A stretch of 64,000 bases of DNA from Siderastrea siderea (lineage: Eukaryota; Cnidaria; Anthozoa; Scleractinia; Rhizangiidae), in NCBI GenBank assembly GCA_964030785.1, contig OZ034971.1, positions 14,831,679 to 14,895,678 of the forward strand, written 5' to 3'. A program made the position numbers and the translations under genes. The stretch's first letter is position 1; each line of letters starts with the position of its first letter. Positions 54,201 to 64,000 of this stretch are shown piece by piece. The notes under the pieces are model-generated. The model saw nothing but the letters and a program-made list of their open reading frames with translations. It had not been told where the DNA came from and ran no database searches.

Positions 54201-55003
54201 CAAAAAATTCATTCGAAAAAGACTTCTTCAAACTGATGAATAACTCAGTGTTTGGAAAAACGATGGAGAACATAAGAAAGCGTGTCGATGTCAGACTTAT
54301 TACAGATGAGAATAAACTATTGAAGATGGCTTCTAAACCAACTTATGTAAGCAGTAAGATATTCAATGAAAATCTGGTAGCAGTGCATAAGATCAAAGAA
54401 ACGCTAACTCTAAACAGGCCGGCATATGTGGGTATGTGTATTCTTGATCTAAGTAAGACATTAATGTATGATTTTCATTATAACTACATAAAAGAAAAGT
54501 ATGGTAATAAGGCTAGACTACTATTCACTGACACAGACAGTCTAACATATGAAATTGAAGCTAAAGATGTGTACCAAGACTTTTGGAATGACAAAGATCG
54601 ATTTGACAACAGCGACTATCCAGAAAACTCTCCGTATTTCGATAAGACAAACAAGAAGGTAATCGGTAAATTCAAGGATGAAGCAGCTGGAATACCAATC
54701 ACAGAATTCGTCGGTTTGCGATCAAAAATGTACAGTTACATAAAAAACAACCTGAAAGTAGGAAAAACAGCCAAGGGAATCAAGAAGAACATAATAAAGA
54801 ACAATATCAAACATGAAGATTATAAAAATGTATTAATTAATAACAAACAAATACATCATACCATGAAAACAATCAGAGGTATCAATCATCAACTAGGTAG
54901 TTACGAGCTCAATAAAGTGTCACTCAGCTGTTTCGACGATAAACGATATATAGCAAACGATGGAATCAATAGTTTCGCTTACGGACATTATAAAATCCAA
55001 TAA
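51203..55003 (+). CDS. Protein-primed family B DNA polymerase (Polinton)
   Basis: 1,266 residues. The N-terminal region has a short SAP-like start (LKKLSKSELIKLLL) and repeated VPAPRT/PVPALRT motifs. The exonuclease motif Exo I is YADFE (D443, E445). A Cys/His cluster (CHICDKKY ... DHCHITGKYRG, about 540-580) resembles an endonuclease VII-type zinc fold common in these polymerases. Polymerase motif A is YLDANNLYG (D848) and motif C is FTDTDSL (D1110, D1112). It replicates the element from its ends using a protein primer. The frame is fully open and the length is typical. It is under copy 3 of the upstream box. Confidence 0.95.
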   Translation: MKSEKSNHIDMDKASLKKLSKSELIKLLLKQEKKKPKIIVVDDTTPVPAPRTYKPRRPIPTPRKSVKQMAKEYEENIILPPIEFMDDYKAVPAPRTKQHVVKKPVPALRTKIEQTDKALKGYTKSYEISIKNNKDPLAQMQNTRKAIEHRLITLLNEMKGLKYVETLKVTFSKMSDGEIVIKNGYFNSKVQTIINHTEINEALQMSKQNILNLISQWISEGSGWTIQSVDSHYLNIVKYKPLKGSSYIQLPYELRNSAKGLINMKNEDNECFRWCHIRHLNPQEKYPQRIKKTDKQYVEKLDYSNIDFPVNVKHYNKIEKQNSININVFGYENKEPYPIYVSKEKYEDHMELLLVTKNENKHYVLIKDFNRFMYNQTKHKERKHFCMYCLQCFSSEQILINHKENCIQVNGQQAINMPNVENNTLKFNNFHKQQPVPFVIYADFEAITEKVQGCQPNSNKSYTEAYQKHTDCGYGYKVICCYDDKHTKLIQIYRGEKAVYKFMENMLEEVKYCKKVMKTFFNKPLKMTKEDEEEFEKAKECHICDKKYTEKDIRVRDHCHITGKYRGSAHQDCNLKLRINPEEIKIPVIFHNLRGYDSHFIMQEIGAIVKNNTYTKNGKKIKMDINAIPNNMEKYMASMLGNHLTFIDSFQFMSSSLDKLVSNLPAEALKYTNKRFQKEKFNLMTRKGVYPYDYMDSFEKFNKTELPTKEEFYSILNNEHITNEDYSHAQKVWNTFQLQTMGEYHNLYLKSDILLLADVFENFRKTCLQYYKLDPCHYFTSPGLSWDAMLKMTNIKLELMTDIDMFQFIEKGMRGGISYIANRYGKANNKYMKEYDEKAPSKYIMYLDANNLYGWAMSQYLPTGGFKWMTEKQINKINLAQYNEDSNKGLILEVDLEYPKELHDLHNDYPLGPEKVKVTDDMLSGYCKNIQKKFNISTGLVHKLIPTLCDKGKYVLHYRNLQLYLDLGLKVKKVHRVLEFNQSPWLKQYIDFNTQKRTQAKNSFEKDFFKLMNNSVFGKTMENIRKRVDVRLITDENKLLKMASKPTYVSSKIFNENLVAVHKIKETLTLNRPAYVGMCILDLSKTLMYDFHYNYIKEKYGNKARLLFTDTDSLTYEIEAKDVYQDFWNDKDRFDNSDYPENSPYFDKTNKKVIGKFKDEAAGIPITEFVGLRSKMYSYIKNNLKVGKTAKGIKKNIIKNNIKHEDYKNVLINNKQIHHTMKTIRGINHQLGSYELNKVSLSCFDDKRYIANDGINSFAYGHYKIQ

Positions 55004-55023
55004 GTCAGTATAATAGGTACTCA

Positions 55024-55574
55024 ACATGACGTCAAGCCACAGCTGTGGCGTTCTGTGGTATGACATAATAGACATCCTGCTTTTCCGAGAATTTTAAAAC
55101 TTCCTGTTTTCTGAGAATTTTAGACTTCCTGTTGTATGAAGTCACGCAATGGAAAATGTGTTCGTTTCCACATGAAATTAAAACATATAGATTTTATTAA
55201 ATGGAAAAATATATAGTTCTCCAAATAATTGTAAAATATATAGATTTCCATAAAATAATTTCCATCATATGTAAAAATGCTCTGGTACCATGTTGCCTAC
55301 TGTGCCCTACGAGACTACGTCTCTACCCACAGTTGGCTGTAAGGAGCCTCACTCGTCACTAAAGTGACGACTTCCCGAGCCTGCTCGGCTCCTACCAACA
55401 TGTGAAACTGTTTTTTGTACCCCCCAGAGGAAACCATAAAAATAATTTCCATAAAATAAAATACATATAGATTTCCATTAAATTATTGCCATTAGATGGA
55501 AAGTAGTTACATAGTTGGGTTTGGTAAGAGCGCATTTTTAAAAATGCTCTCGTCCCCCCAACTCTATAACTACT
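55024..55574. repeat. Polinton right terminal inverted repeat
   Basis: Complementary to 37181-37647 with scattered differences and some length change. It keeps the GCCACAGCTGTGGC palindrome and the CGTCACTAAAGTGACG and GAGAC-TAC-GTCTC stems. Confidence 0.85.
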
Positions 55575-55580
55575 CTTATT
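55575..55580. repeat. Polinton target-site duplication, right
   Basis: CTTATT, identical to 37175-37180. Confidence 0.95.
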
Positions 55581-55828
55581 GCTACAAAGTTTTTTTTTTT
55601 GGTTCCACGTATAATTGGCTTTGCTTCTTATTTCAATTTGTCAGGTGTTCCGGTTTTTCACGGGTAGGTCTGGCGTAATTAACGAACTGCTCCCTTGGAC
55701 TAGTTAATGAAATTAAGTATATATTAATCTTGTTTAATATTTGGCTGATTGGAATGCTCAGTTTGTTTGGAGACAGTGTGAACATCCTCAGTAATCAAAG
55801 ACAGCAAACAGTAACTAGTGAACCAAAC

Positions 55829-55972
55829 CTGAAATGATGCTGAAAAGCATATCTGCACGAGTCTTCTCTTTACTCTCCGACCTGACTGATACGTTCAGAA
55901 TCAGTTGTAACGCTGGACCATTCTCATTGACAAACACTGAGTAGTTCAACGGCTCAAAGGCTGGCCTAGGAT
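55829..55972 (-). CDS. Giant C1q/Ig/cadherin gene: exon starting the cadherin region
   Basis: A 144-nt exon (acceptor TTCAATTTCAG, donor TCAG|GTTTGG) encoding the beginning of the first cadherin repeat (PAFEPLNYSVFVNENGP). It joins the Ig exon upstream in phase 1 and the exon at 36997 downstream across the Polinton-bearing intron, reading through Ser-Gly-Asn. Confidence 0.8.
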
Positions 55973-56607
55973 CTGAAATTGAATAAAATACACGTCGGCT
56001 GTCTTTACACGCGGTAAGACTGGTCGACTCCTGTCGATTTATTAAATGGGGTATGTGGAAAATGTGTTTAACGGAACCACAAACGAAAAAATTAACACAA
56101 ATAATGGGTTTAAACCTTAAATAAACTATCATTCCATAAAGGGAGGACAAGTTGCTTCATTCTAGCAAACTGGAGTTAAGGGTGAACACACCTCTTCCTC
56201 ATAGCCGATAGTCTTCACTGAGTTTACTCAACAAGAAGAGGGCACCTCTTTGTGTAGTTCGCATATAAAGTGGTTTTGGAATATTACCTTTGGTGCAAAA
56301 TGGAAGGAAGAGAAAGATTTGACTCAATGTTGAAGGATTCTGCAATACTTCTGGGCTTTGAGACCTGAACAGTGAGATAATTAAAGCACCAGCTTTTAGC
56401 CGTTGCTTTCTGAAAATGTACACGGTTTCGTCTCAAAAGCAGCCGGGTAAAAAAGCGATTTCTGACCACGGTCAATCCACCAATATTGATACCTTAGACT
56501 GTTTCAAGCTTTTTAACGATACATAAAAGATATTGTGCGCTCTCTTCACTGAAAGCGGCTGTACAAACGGTACCCACGAACTGTTGAGAAACGCTAACAG
56601 TACTTAC
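55973..56607. other. Intron of the giant gene
   Basis: A 635-bp intron; only short frames. Confidence 0.6.
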
Positions 56608-56740
56608 CATAAACAATAAAACGCACAATATTTGAACTCACAGATACCGGCGACACCTTTGCCACGCATACGTAATCACCGCTGTCCTCCACCGTTGCGT
56701 TGGTGACTGTCAAGGAGTTGGAAGACACGTTGGACAAAAC
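56608..56740 (-). CDS. Giant C1q/Ig/cadherin gene: second half of the Ig domain
   Basis: A 133-nt exon (acceptor TATTTGCCAG, donor TATG|GTAAGT) with the Ig signature EDSGDYVCVA, providing the second disulfide Cys. Phase 0 start, phase 1 end. Confidence 0.8.
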
Positions 56741-57206
56741 CTGGCAAATAAGTAACAAATTCAGGAGTACAGTTCTTGTAAGATGTTGTTTTGCCTGAAT
56801 AGAAATGCTTTTAACTTGAACATTTCTTATGAGGACGTGTTAAAATCGATATTAAGGCAAACGTTTTAAAAATCGGTGCCAAAAAATGGGAACGCCTTTT
56901 TGTATTTTGTATTTTGTAGCTCAATCTAACATATAAAGGAAGGAGGACAGGAATACCAGTAAAACAAGAGAGACGTCAATAGGGAGTACAATATAAAGGG
57001 ATAACTTGATAAGAAAGCCAAACGTCATAGTTTTCGGGACCAGTTTAGGAGATACCACCGCTAAGGTCAGGTAAAGAGGTCAAAGAAAGTAGGAGAAGTA
57101 TCATTTGCGGCAAGTTAAGTTCACTTTCGTTTCTATTTTGAACAGGGAAGACAAAATAAGGGGAACTAAAATGATTTGACTTAATAACGCTTGGTGACAG
57201 ACTCAC
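56741..57206. other. Intron of the giant gene
   Basis: A 466-bp intron inside the Ig domain; nothing else seen. Confidence 0.6.
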
Positions 57207-57367
57207 CTCATAGTTTTTTAGCCAGTGGTATTGCGGTGAAGTTTCGCCGACAGCTTCACATGACCACGTGACCGAACTACCAACCCTTGTACGGAGATAC
57301 GCCGGCGATAGCTCCTGAGTGAGTGTGGGACCATTGTTAGAGCACAAGAATGGGCCCTCTGCAGAAG
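57207..57367 (-). CDS. Giant C1q/Ig/cadherin gene: first half of the Ig domain
   Basis: A 161-nt exon (acceptor GATTACTGTAG, donor GAG|GTGAGT) with SVTWSCEAVG and YHWLKNYE, the first disulfide Cys and core Trp of an Ig fold. Confidence 0.8.
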
Positions 57368-57723
57368 CTACAGTAATCAAGAGACGTTAAAATTGATAAC
57401 ATTCAGATCTACCCAGTGTAAAAATGTAAATGCCACAAGTGATGTCAAGAAATGAAGGTTACTTTTTAAATGCCGTTTTGCTTTTAGGACATCATTAAGG
57501 AGGTCTCACACAGAATCTACCTTATTTTGTTTGCTCCTCGGTTACTTCAGAGGTTATAGTGAAAGCTTAACAAACCACATAGATAATAGAAAAACGTACT
57601 TAACACTAAGAAACTTTTTTGGTCCCTATTACGTTTTCGTCATTTTTAAATTGTTAAATGAATTTTAACGAATGTTGCACTATGAAGCATTCTATTCTTT
57701 GCGGAGAAACGCCATTAACCTAC
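57368..57723. other. Intron of the giant gene
   Basis: A 356-bp intron; nothing recognised. Confidence 0.6.
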
Positions 57724-57932
57724 CATGCATTACAACAGAGAAGGTGCTATCCTTCAGAACCTGATAGCTGAAGTCCGATCGGACAGCTACGGCCAGCGTA
57801 TCCCATCTAAATAACTGGGCCACAGTCGTTATGGTCAGCGTGTCAATGCTCATGGCAGGGACGGTCTGTCTTGAGTATAAACCAGAGCTGGGCGACAGCC
57901 TACCATTAAAGGCTACTAACATTTCAAAGTCA
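57724..57932 (-). CDS. Giant C1q/Ig/cadherin gene: end of C1q-like repeat 9
   Basis: A 209-nt exon (acceptor TTTGTCTTAACAG, donor CATG|GTAGGT) completing the ninth C1q-like unit (LVAFNGRLS...GLYSRQ...LAVAVRSDFSY...FSVVMHG). The two leftover bases of the previous exon plus its first base form a Cys codon. A longer open frame upstream (to 58078) is intronic. Confidence 0.75.
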
Positions 57933-58626
57933 CTGTTAAGACAAACACGTCCTTGATTGTTAGGCAAAAAATGTAATTTGTGCCCTCTTGCTTGTGTCAA
58001 AATCAACCGTTCCATCGACCCGGGAACGAGGGAAGGGGCGAAGAAAAAGATAGGGATATAAACTGCCTTGTAATTCAACTTATTAATCGCCGTTCATTTC
58101 AGTGGAAACGTTCCTCTGCCCTATACTGTCCACAGCGTCGATTAAACATTTTTAAACATTTTTCTATACTGCCCACAGCGTCGAGTACGCAAAAGGAACC
58201 CCGTAAAATAAGCGTACTGAATTCACGTAGTAACTAGAGCATGTAGAGTCCCTGTAGTTATTCTCATTTTTCATCTAATTAACGACATCCATTCAAAAGA
58301 ACCCATTGAAAACCCTTTTTATAGAAATAGTTTGTTTCTGTGACCACAAGAAACCAAGGGTACCAAGTAAAAATTTAAGACAAGGCAATTGCATATCCGC
58401 ATATCCGAAGGCAATCGCATATCCGAAGTCGAGACCAAAAACAATAAAATTGACACAAATTCGTTTTGACCAGTTCGCATTTTGAAATGTACGATGTGTT
58501 GAGACCCTTCGAAAGCCATAAAAATTGGTCTCAACATTTTTGTCTGCGTGGCCTCTGTTCGTGTAATTGCACTATAACTACAGACGCTCGAGATAAGAAC
58601 ACGTTTAAGCACCGATAAGTACTCAC
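57933..58626. other. Intron of the giant gene
   Basis: A 694-bp intron. It contains a short direct repeat (GCATATCCG, three times, 58390-58430). No gene. Confidence 0.6.
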
Positions 58627-61358
58627 CATTTCTGGATTCCAGTGCACTGTAGAATTAAATTCACAGTAGCAATGTAAACACCTGCATTATCCACCACAAA
58701 AACACCATCACCAGAAAACCCAGCTATTGTCTGAAAATAACCAGGGTGAGCGGTTGTATTCCAGTTTCTAACACGGAACCAATCGGAAATTAGTCGGACA
58801 CTAACGGACAAGTTCGTCGAGACACGAGCAAGAAACCCTTGAACAACGGTGGATGGTGGGACTGGGTGCAAGTACAAATTGGACTTGCTGGATTGGCTTG
58901 ATACTATCCAGCGGTCTTCATCGTCTGAGTAGATGTATACTGATACAAACGTACCTGCCGCGAGTTCTACAGATGCAGCAAGATTTAACGAGCAAACCTC
59001 ACTTGTAACACACGTTTTCTCAGCTACAACTGCTGTATCATTTCCGCTGTTGATGACAATGCCAACTATAGCTAAGCCGTCTGTTTCCAAGAGCTGGATG
59101 TTAGCAGTGACGTAATAAACGCCACTTATAGAGACACCAAAGCGATCTGTGGTCTGATGAATTGAGCCCACTTGAAACTGCCCATTCAAGCCAGCGGTTT
59201 TCCAGCTGACAAGTTCTTTCCATCCACTCGATGTGAAAATGACATCGCTATATCGGTCTACCATATTTCCCTCTGCTCTTTCCCTCTCAGAAATGTAACG
59301 CATGGTGAAATAACTGCCTACAGTTAAGTTGAAAGAAGAAGAGTTACCTGATCTCACCAACACACTAACCGTCATACCTTGCATCAGCTCCATGCTGCCG
59401 CTGGCCAGAGCAACCGCGTGAAAACCACGTTTACCCAAGTGACTCGACTCCAGTCCACTGTTTTCGGACGTGTCTCCGTTGACAGAAATTTTCACGGAGA
59501 TAATTCCAGCATGAGAGACATCTCCGAGCGACACGCTAGCCGAAGCTAAATAAATCCCTGATAAGGGAACAATGAAGTTGCCGGTCATTGAGTTAAAACC
59601 GTGACCATCTAAATGAAGACCAGTCCCTCCGGATGTTTCCCACCCCGTTATTTTCGCCCAGCTCGATTGTCCAGATGGTTGAAGGGCACCACTTATTCGG
59701 GAAAAAAATCCAGGTTCTTCGATTGGGTAGATAAGCCTTGCAACAGAAAAACCACTGCCTTCCCACACAGTAAACGGATCAGCACTGCCAGATCTTGCCG
59801 CCACGTGGATTTTTCGGTTCTTTTTTAAAAAAAGTGCACCAGTGAACTGCAAAGTTTGTTTGCTGTTTGATTGTGGTTTCTGTTCAATGGATCTGAAACC
59901 AGTTACGACCTCTTGAGGGTCATTTCCACTGCTATCAGACACAAGAACACTCACTTCACATGATTCCGGGATATTCGATACTATGATATTAGTTGATACG
60001 AAATAAATTCCAGCGTGATTGATATTCAGATCTCCACTCAGTGCCTCGTACGTAAAACTTCCATCGTTTTTCAGGAAAAGACCATTTGTGAGATCCGACT
60101 GTGTTGCCCAACCTCCAATCTTGGACCAACTTCCTGGACCCAAGCTTTTTATTCTCGTGTCACTTTTTCTGGACAAAAATCCTACATTCCCATACGATAT
60201 ATCAGAAGGACTCACTAAGAACATTGAAAAACCACTGGTACCTTCCACTTTCCAATCAAAATCCGTATTTGTTCGTGCTCGAATCACAGCATAATCACCG
60301 CGCCTTAACTGCACCATCCCGGATACTGTGATGGTCATGACGTCATTTCCGCTTGGCGGATCCATGCCTTGGATGTAACGAGTATTTTGTAGACCATTAG
60401 TAAGGGAGGCTTGACCATTTACACCAATGTACACTTCAATGTAGGAACCGAAAGTGTCAACATCAACATCTTTGATGACCAGCATACATGACACAAAGTA
60501 AATACCGCTGATCGGGGCTGTGTAAGTGCCACGCACATTATCAAAACCACCGCCATTTTGAAAGGTATCTTCACCTTCGTTGTCTGGTTTTACCCACCCA
60601 TCAATTTCAACCCAGTTTGTTGTCCTTATTGGTGACTGGCTGCCTTTCACCGTATGGAAGCCTGGGACAGCGAAGGATTTGCCAATAAAAACTGCAGAAA
60701 ATCCACTTCTTTCAAGGACTTTCAAGGAATCATTGCTGTCAGATCGGACGTAAACAGATATGTTTTGACCCTGGTCAAGGTTAAGTGAGCCTGCGATGTT
60801 AAGAGTCAGGTTGTCGGGCGGATATGCATGAGTTGCATACAAACCGTTTTCCTCCGTTGCTCGTTGGTCAACAGATATAACCGCTGAAATCCGAGTATTT
60901 TTAGCATGGATGAGAAGATTTGTAGAAACGAGATAAACTCCAGGGGTTGAGACGCTAAAATGGGAGCTGCTAGATCGGAAATTTGTTCCAAAAGAGAAAG
61001 CACCTTCTTCACCAGATTGTTTCCAGCCTCCAATCTCCTCCCATTTATCTCCCGTAAACACTTGATTGGTGCTGAGATAGCTATTTGCCGCTGGCCAGTA
61101 ATGTCGTGTCTTCATGAGAGACAGTCCGCTGCCCGGCTCAATAAGCCATTTGTCTGGAAAACTTGAGTGAACAAAAACAGACACATGTTGGCCCCTGCTG
61201 AGCTCCAAAAGGCCCGAAACTGACAAGGAAAAACAACCGGATGATTCGGGATTGTATTGTGTCGCGTAGAGCCCGGCGTTCCCAGTCAGTTGTGAAGTAC
61301 CACTGGATTTGACTAACAAGTCAAAGTTTCCTCTGCCACCTCTTATTCGAAGAGATAC
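58627..61358 (-). CDS. Giant C1q/Ig/cadherin gene: exon with C1q-like repeats 3 (end) to 9 (start)
   Basis: A 2,732-nt exon (acceptor CTACAATGTTAG, donor AAATG|GTGAGT) of about 910 residues. About 140-residue units repeat the pattern W..I.GW...G.F........G.Y.VS, then N(G)......GL, then SG...L..G....V.VRS....W......GFSV, as in C1q/TNF-like jelly rolls. Examples are SGIYFVSCML, AGIYFVSTNI and SGIYLASASV. Such domains usually trimerise and bind proteins or carbohydrates outside the cell. No collagen stretch is present in these exons. Confidence 0.8.
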
Positions 61359-61897
61359 CTAACATTGTAGAAAGGAAAAATAGCTACCTTAATAGGACAA
61401 AATAGAATCTTGGAAAGGACAGTCAAGCTGAAATGCTGTATCTAATGTGAAAGATCCAAACGCTGCCCTTTTTTGACACTAAGCAAAGCCAAACAGTGTT
61501 CGAAAATTTCCTCCTGGATTAAAAGCGAAGCTCACTGGAAGCGACTGAAATACAGTTCCTTGTAAACTTATGCACGGAAAATAGGCTCACATCTTCAGTC
61601 GCGATAAGTCATTTAGGCAATCCCTGTGTAATCTTACATATTAATTAGTAATTTTTTTTCTTTCATTGTTGTAATTTTTTTTATTTAAAGCAGTCTGCAA
61701 TACTCTGTTAAGAGTGAAGACTTAACTGGTAAATAAAATAAAACTATGATAACGTTTAATGAGTTATTAGAAAAACTTTTTTCTTAATAAGCACGATAAA
61801 TCAACAAATGTAAAAAAATCTGCCATTTGTAGTTAGAGTATCTCGCACTGCAAAATGCTCATTAAGCGTTCTTTCACGACAAAAATCAAATACTTAC
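61359..61897. other. Intron of the giant gene
   Basis: A 539-bp AT-rich intron with donor GCT|GTAAGT; nothing else seen. Confidence 0.6.
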
Positions 61898-62955
61898 AGC
61901 TACATAGTAAATGCCGCCCTGGCTACACGTAAATCTTCCATGATGAAACACTTCCGGGTTGTAGAACTGCACATGTGCAATAAGTGGCGTAGGCCATGTT
62001 GTTAACTCCATCCAACCAGTTCCTGGGATTTCAGTAGTTGTCTGGGTGAGAGTTGACACACCTTGAAGAGAACTCTGATTGAAGGCATCGATATAACTTA
62101 CAGAGAATCCACTGTCCAAGTGAATTGAAACTCCTGCGCTGGAACTTGAGTCAATAAGGAGAGTAAGTTTGTCTCCTGTTTTAAGGTAAAGAGAACCATG
62201 AAGGTTCATCGTGAAAACACTTTCAGAGCTTGCCGTTTCAACATCAATAAAAGGGCCACGAATTTCGCCGTTTACAGTTAAATACAATTTTTGCAAGCCA
62301 CGGTTCGCTCGCACACGGATATTCGCAGCCAGAAAATAAATGCCTTCACAAATCGCCACGAATTCTCCGGTAGATGGAGAGAACCCAGTAAGACTGACAA
62401 ATGTCCCTGGGGTACCGCTTGTGTCCCAGTTACGAACAACATGCGATGAGGATGGGGAACCTGTGGTCATTGCTGTGCTTTTTATGGCAGAGAACGCTGG
62501 GAAGGATCCAACTGGTCCAGTGTAACGTAACGTGAATTGACTATCATCCTCTACGCTCCAGTCTGTGTCCTTTTCTGAGAAAGCAAACACAGAGATCTCA
62601 TCACTTGATCTTAAATCCACAAATCCGCTGACCACTAAACTGAAATCGCCGCCTTGGTAGCCTTGCCTGACTGCACTCATCGCCTCGTTACGTTGGTCTG
62701 TTTGTCCATTTATGACCAAAGCAGCTTGAAATAGTCCGATATCCGCTTGAGATAAATGTACGCTGAACGAAACAAAATAGATTCCAGATTTTGGAATCTG
62801 AAATCGTGACGCCTTGGTTACTAGTGGCGCTCCAAACAGAAATCGACCACTGTCCGACAGTTGAGTGTCCGTCCACCCACTGACTTCTGACCACCCACTT
62901 GTTGATTGGAGCAGTCGGGAACTGAGGTCTAGACTGGCGCCAATCTCGGGAAAGG
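61898..62955 (-). CDS. Giant C1q/Ig/cadherin gene: exon with C1q-like repeats 1-3 (first visible exon)
   Basis: A 1,058-nt exon (acceptor TTGTTTTCTTCACAG, donor GCT|GTAAGT) with two complete units and the first half of a third (SGIYFVSFSVHL, EGIYFLAANIRV, GGIYYVA). It begins with two bases of a split codon, so at least one exon with the start codon and signal peptide lies further upstream, beyond what I can recognise to the right. Confidence 0.8.
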
Positions 62956-64000
62956 CTGTGAAGAAAACAAACAAAGATTTAAACGGAGCGCTTTCACCGG
63001 CTATTTTAATTACCAAAACTCCGAAAACATTATAAATCTAACGAGGAGATACTGGATGGAGGCGTTATGTCTTCCAGCGTCAGCCGTTCAACGCTGGGTG
63101 TAAACAAAAACATTTCAACATGCGCGGACCGTTCGAATTCTACCATGTTACAAAAAAAATCCCCGTATACGGCGTCGTTGAATACATTTTTATTCTCTTG
63201 TGGATTGCAGTGCTTGGAATGTGCATCACTCTCTTTATCTTAGTCTCTGAATGAGCTCCATTAAGGAATTTCGTTATATCTCTTCAAAATGTAGGCTACA
63301 AAAACATCCTTACAAAGATGAGGTTTCTACAATTTTTATATAATTACGAATTTTCTATGCGTGCTAGAAATTAAGTTTTCACTTATGTAAAATAAGGGCG
63401 CAATATGACGTCACGTTTCCACTTCGTGCTAGTTTAAGAAGTCTTATCCCCATGGTCTCGTTTTGTTTTAAGAAATACTGCAACTTATAGAACAATGACT
63501 GCAGAGAGTTCGGAGGTGAACTGGACAAGTTTCCATTTATACCCTAATGGGAACGAAGTTACGTGATTGGGAGGAAAATAAGCGAGCCAAGTAGAAACTC
63601 AAAATGCGGGTCGTTTTGAATTTTACAAACTGAAGACAGAAGCTACAAAGGTTTTTTATACATGCGTTTTGCATGTATAATGAACGATAAAACGATTATT
63701 GGATTCCAGTGTCGCAAGATATCATAAATTATCAAGGCTTTGGTTCGTGTTATCAACCTCAACACTCTGCTTCGGCTGATAACTCAAACTGCAGTCCTGA
63801 TAATTCTCCATATCATGCTCAAACTCAACCAATAACTTATTACTTAAGTAACCACTCGAAGTAACCAAACGCTGAGGATAATGACACATAATTATCCGTC
63901 GGTTATTGCACGGTCATTTCCCTTCCAGGGTCAAAATATTTTTACTAGAAGAACCATAACAGACTATGAAATTCTGATACATAATTTTTATGTAAAATAT
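62956..64000. other. Upstream intron, no exon recognised
   Basis: No frame above 60 codons on the gene's strand shows a signal peptide or C1q-like pattern. A perfect 9-bp hairpin TATACATGC-GTTTT-GCATGTATA lies at about 63656-63678. The missing 5' exon is probably outside the window. Confidence 0.5.

Larger units (their letters stand above)
37181..55574. mobile_element. Polinton/Maverick element, nearly complete, 18.4 kb
   Basis: Both ends begin with AGTAGTTATA on the strand reading inward (AG start and 6-bp target duplication are standard for the group). Terminal inverted repeats are about 470-550 bp. The content is that of the group: protein-primed PolB, retroviral-type integrase with chromodomain, adenain-like protease, packaging ATPase, double-jelly-roll major capsid and penton-like minor capsid. 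The arms differ by substitutions and indels, so it is older than the 7.6-kb transposon, yet the large frames are open. It lies in an intron of the giant gene, with most genes antisense to the host gene. Confidence 0.95.

Noticed and set aside
57933..58078. Longer start of the exon at 57724-57932
   Set aside because: The splice acceptor TTTGTCTTAACAG at 57933 joins in phase with the previous exon and fits the C1q-like pattern; the extra upstream codons do not.

Overview
The window is animal nuclear DNA, most probably from a cnidarian (an anthozoan or stony coral is my inference). The reasons are long introns with GT/AG borders, a giant cadherin-family gene, C1q-like repeats, a Polinton of a kind common in cnidarians, and tRNA-headed SINE-like repeats. 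No organism is named by the sequence itself.

Layout. (1) 1-14.3 kb is repeat-rich. It holds two copies of one dispersed repeat (1-800 and 7795-10985). The second copy was blown up by a 64-bp satellite and a palindromic block of four tRNA-headed SINE copies. Between the two lies a decayed hydroxylysine-kinase-like gene (3364-6139, minus) broken by a TTAA-flanked foldback element. Further on are a 106-bp tandem repeat (11.7-12.4 kb) and a MITE (12363-13991) containing a second foldback element with 9-bp target duplications. (2) 14.4-63.0 kb, minus strand, is one giant gene. Read 5' to 3', the visible exons encode nine C1q-like jelly-roll repeats, one Ig domain, about 30 cadherin repeats, one transmembrane helix and a roughly 165-residue cytoplasmic tail. 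All exon joins agree in phase, giving about 4,840 residues; the 5' end lies beyond the right edge. (3) Two large mobile elements sit inside this gene. A 7,585-bp DNA transposon (21655-29239) encodes an IS3-like DDE transposase and, on the other strand, a spliced HECT ubiquitin-ligase gene. It has 344-bp terminal repeats and a GAAGTC duplication, and it is inside a cadherin coding exon. An 18,394-bp Polinton/Maverick (37181-55574) with a CTTATT duplication lies in an intron.

The Polinton is nearly complete: VLTF3-like factor, 2-TM protein, collagen-like fibre, packaging ATPase, PPxY protein, penton-like minor capsid, major capsid, pX-like protein, adenain-like protease, PLA2-domain protein, integrase with chromodomain, several small zinc and DNA-binding proteins, and protein-primed DNA polymerase. 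Structural genes share a TATCTAAC-type motif just upstream of the start codon. Replication-side genes share a 95-bp upstream box present three times. Protease and integrase have no proper AUG and lie in the -1 frame of the upstream gene behind slippery A-runs, which suggests programmed frameshifting.

The main interest is the unusual C1q/Ig/cadherin architecture, the recent frame-breaking insertion of a transposon that carries a ubiquitin ligase, and the expression logic of the Polinton.
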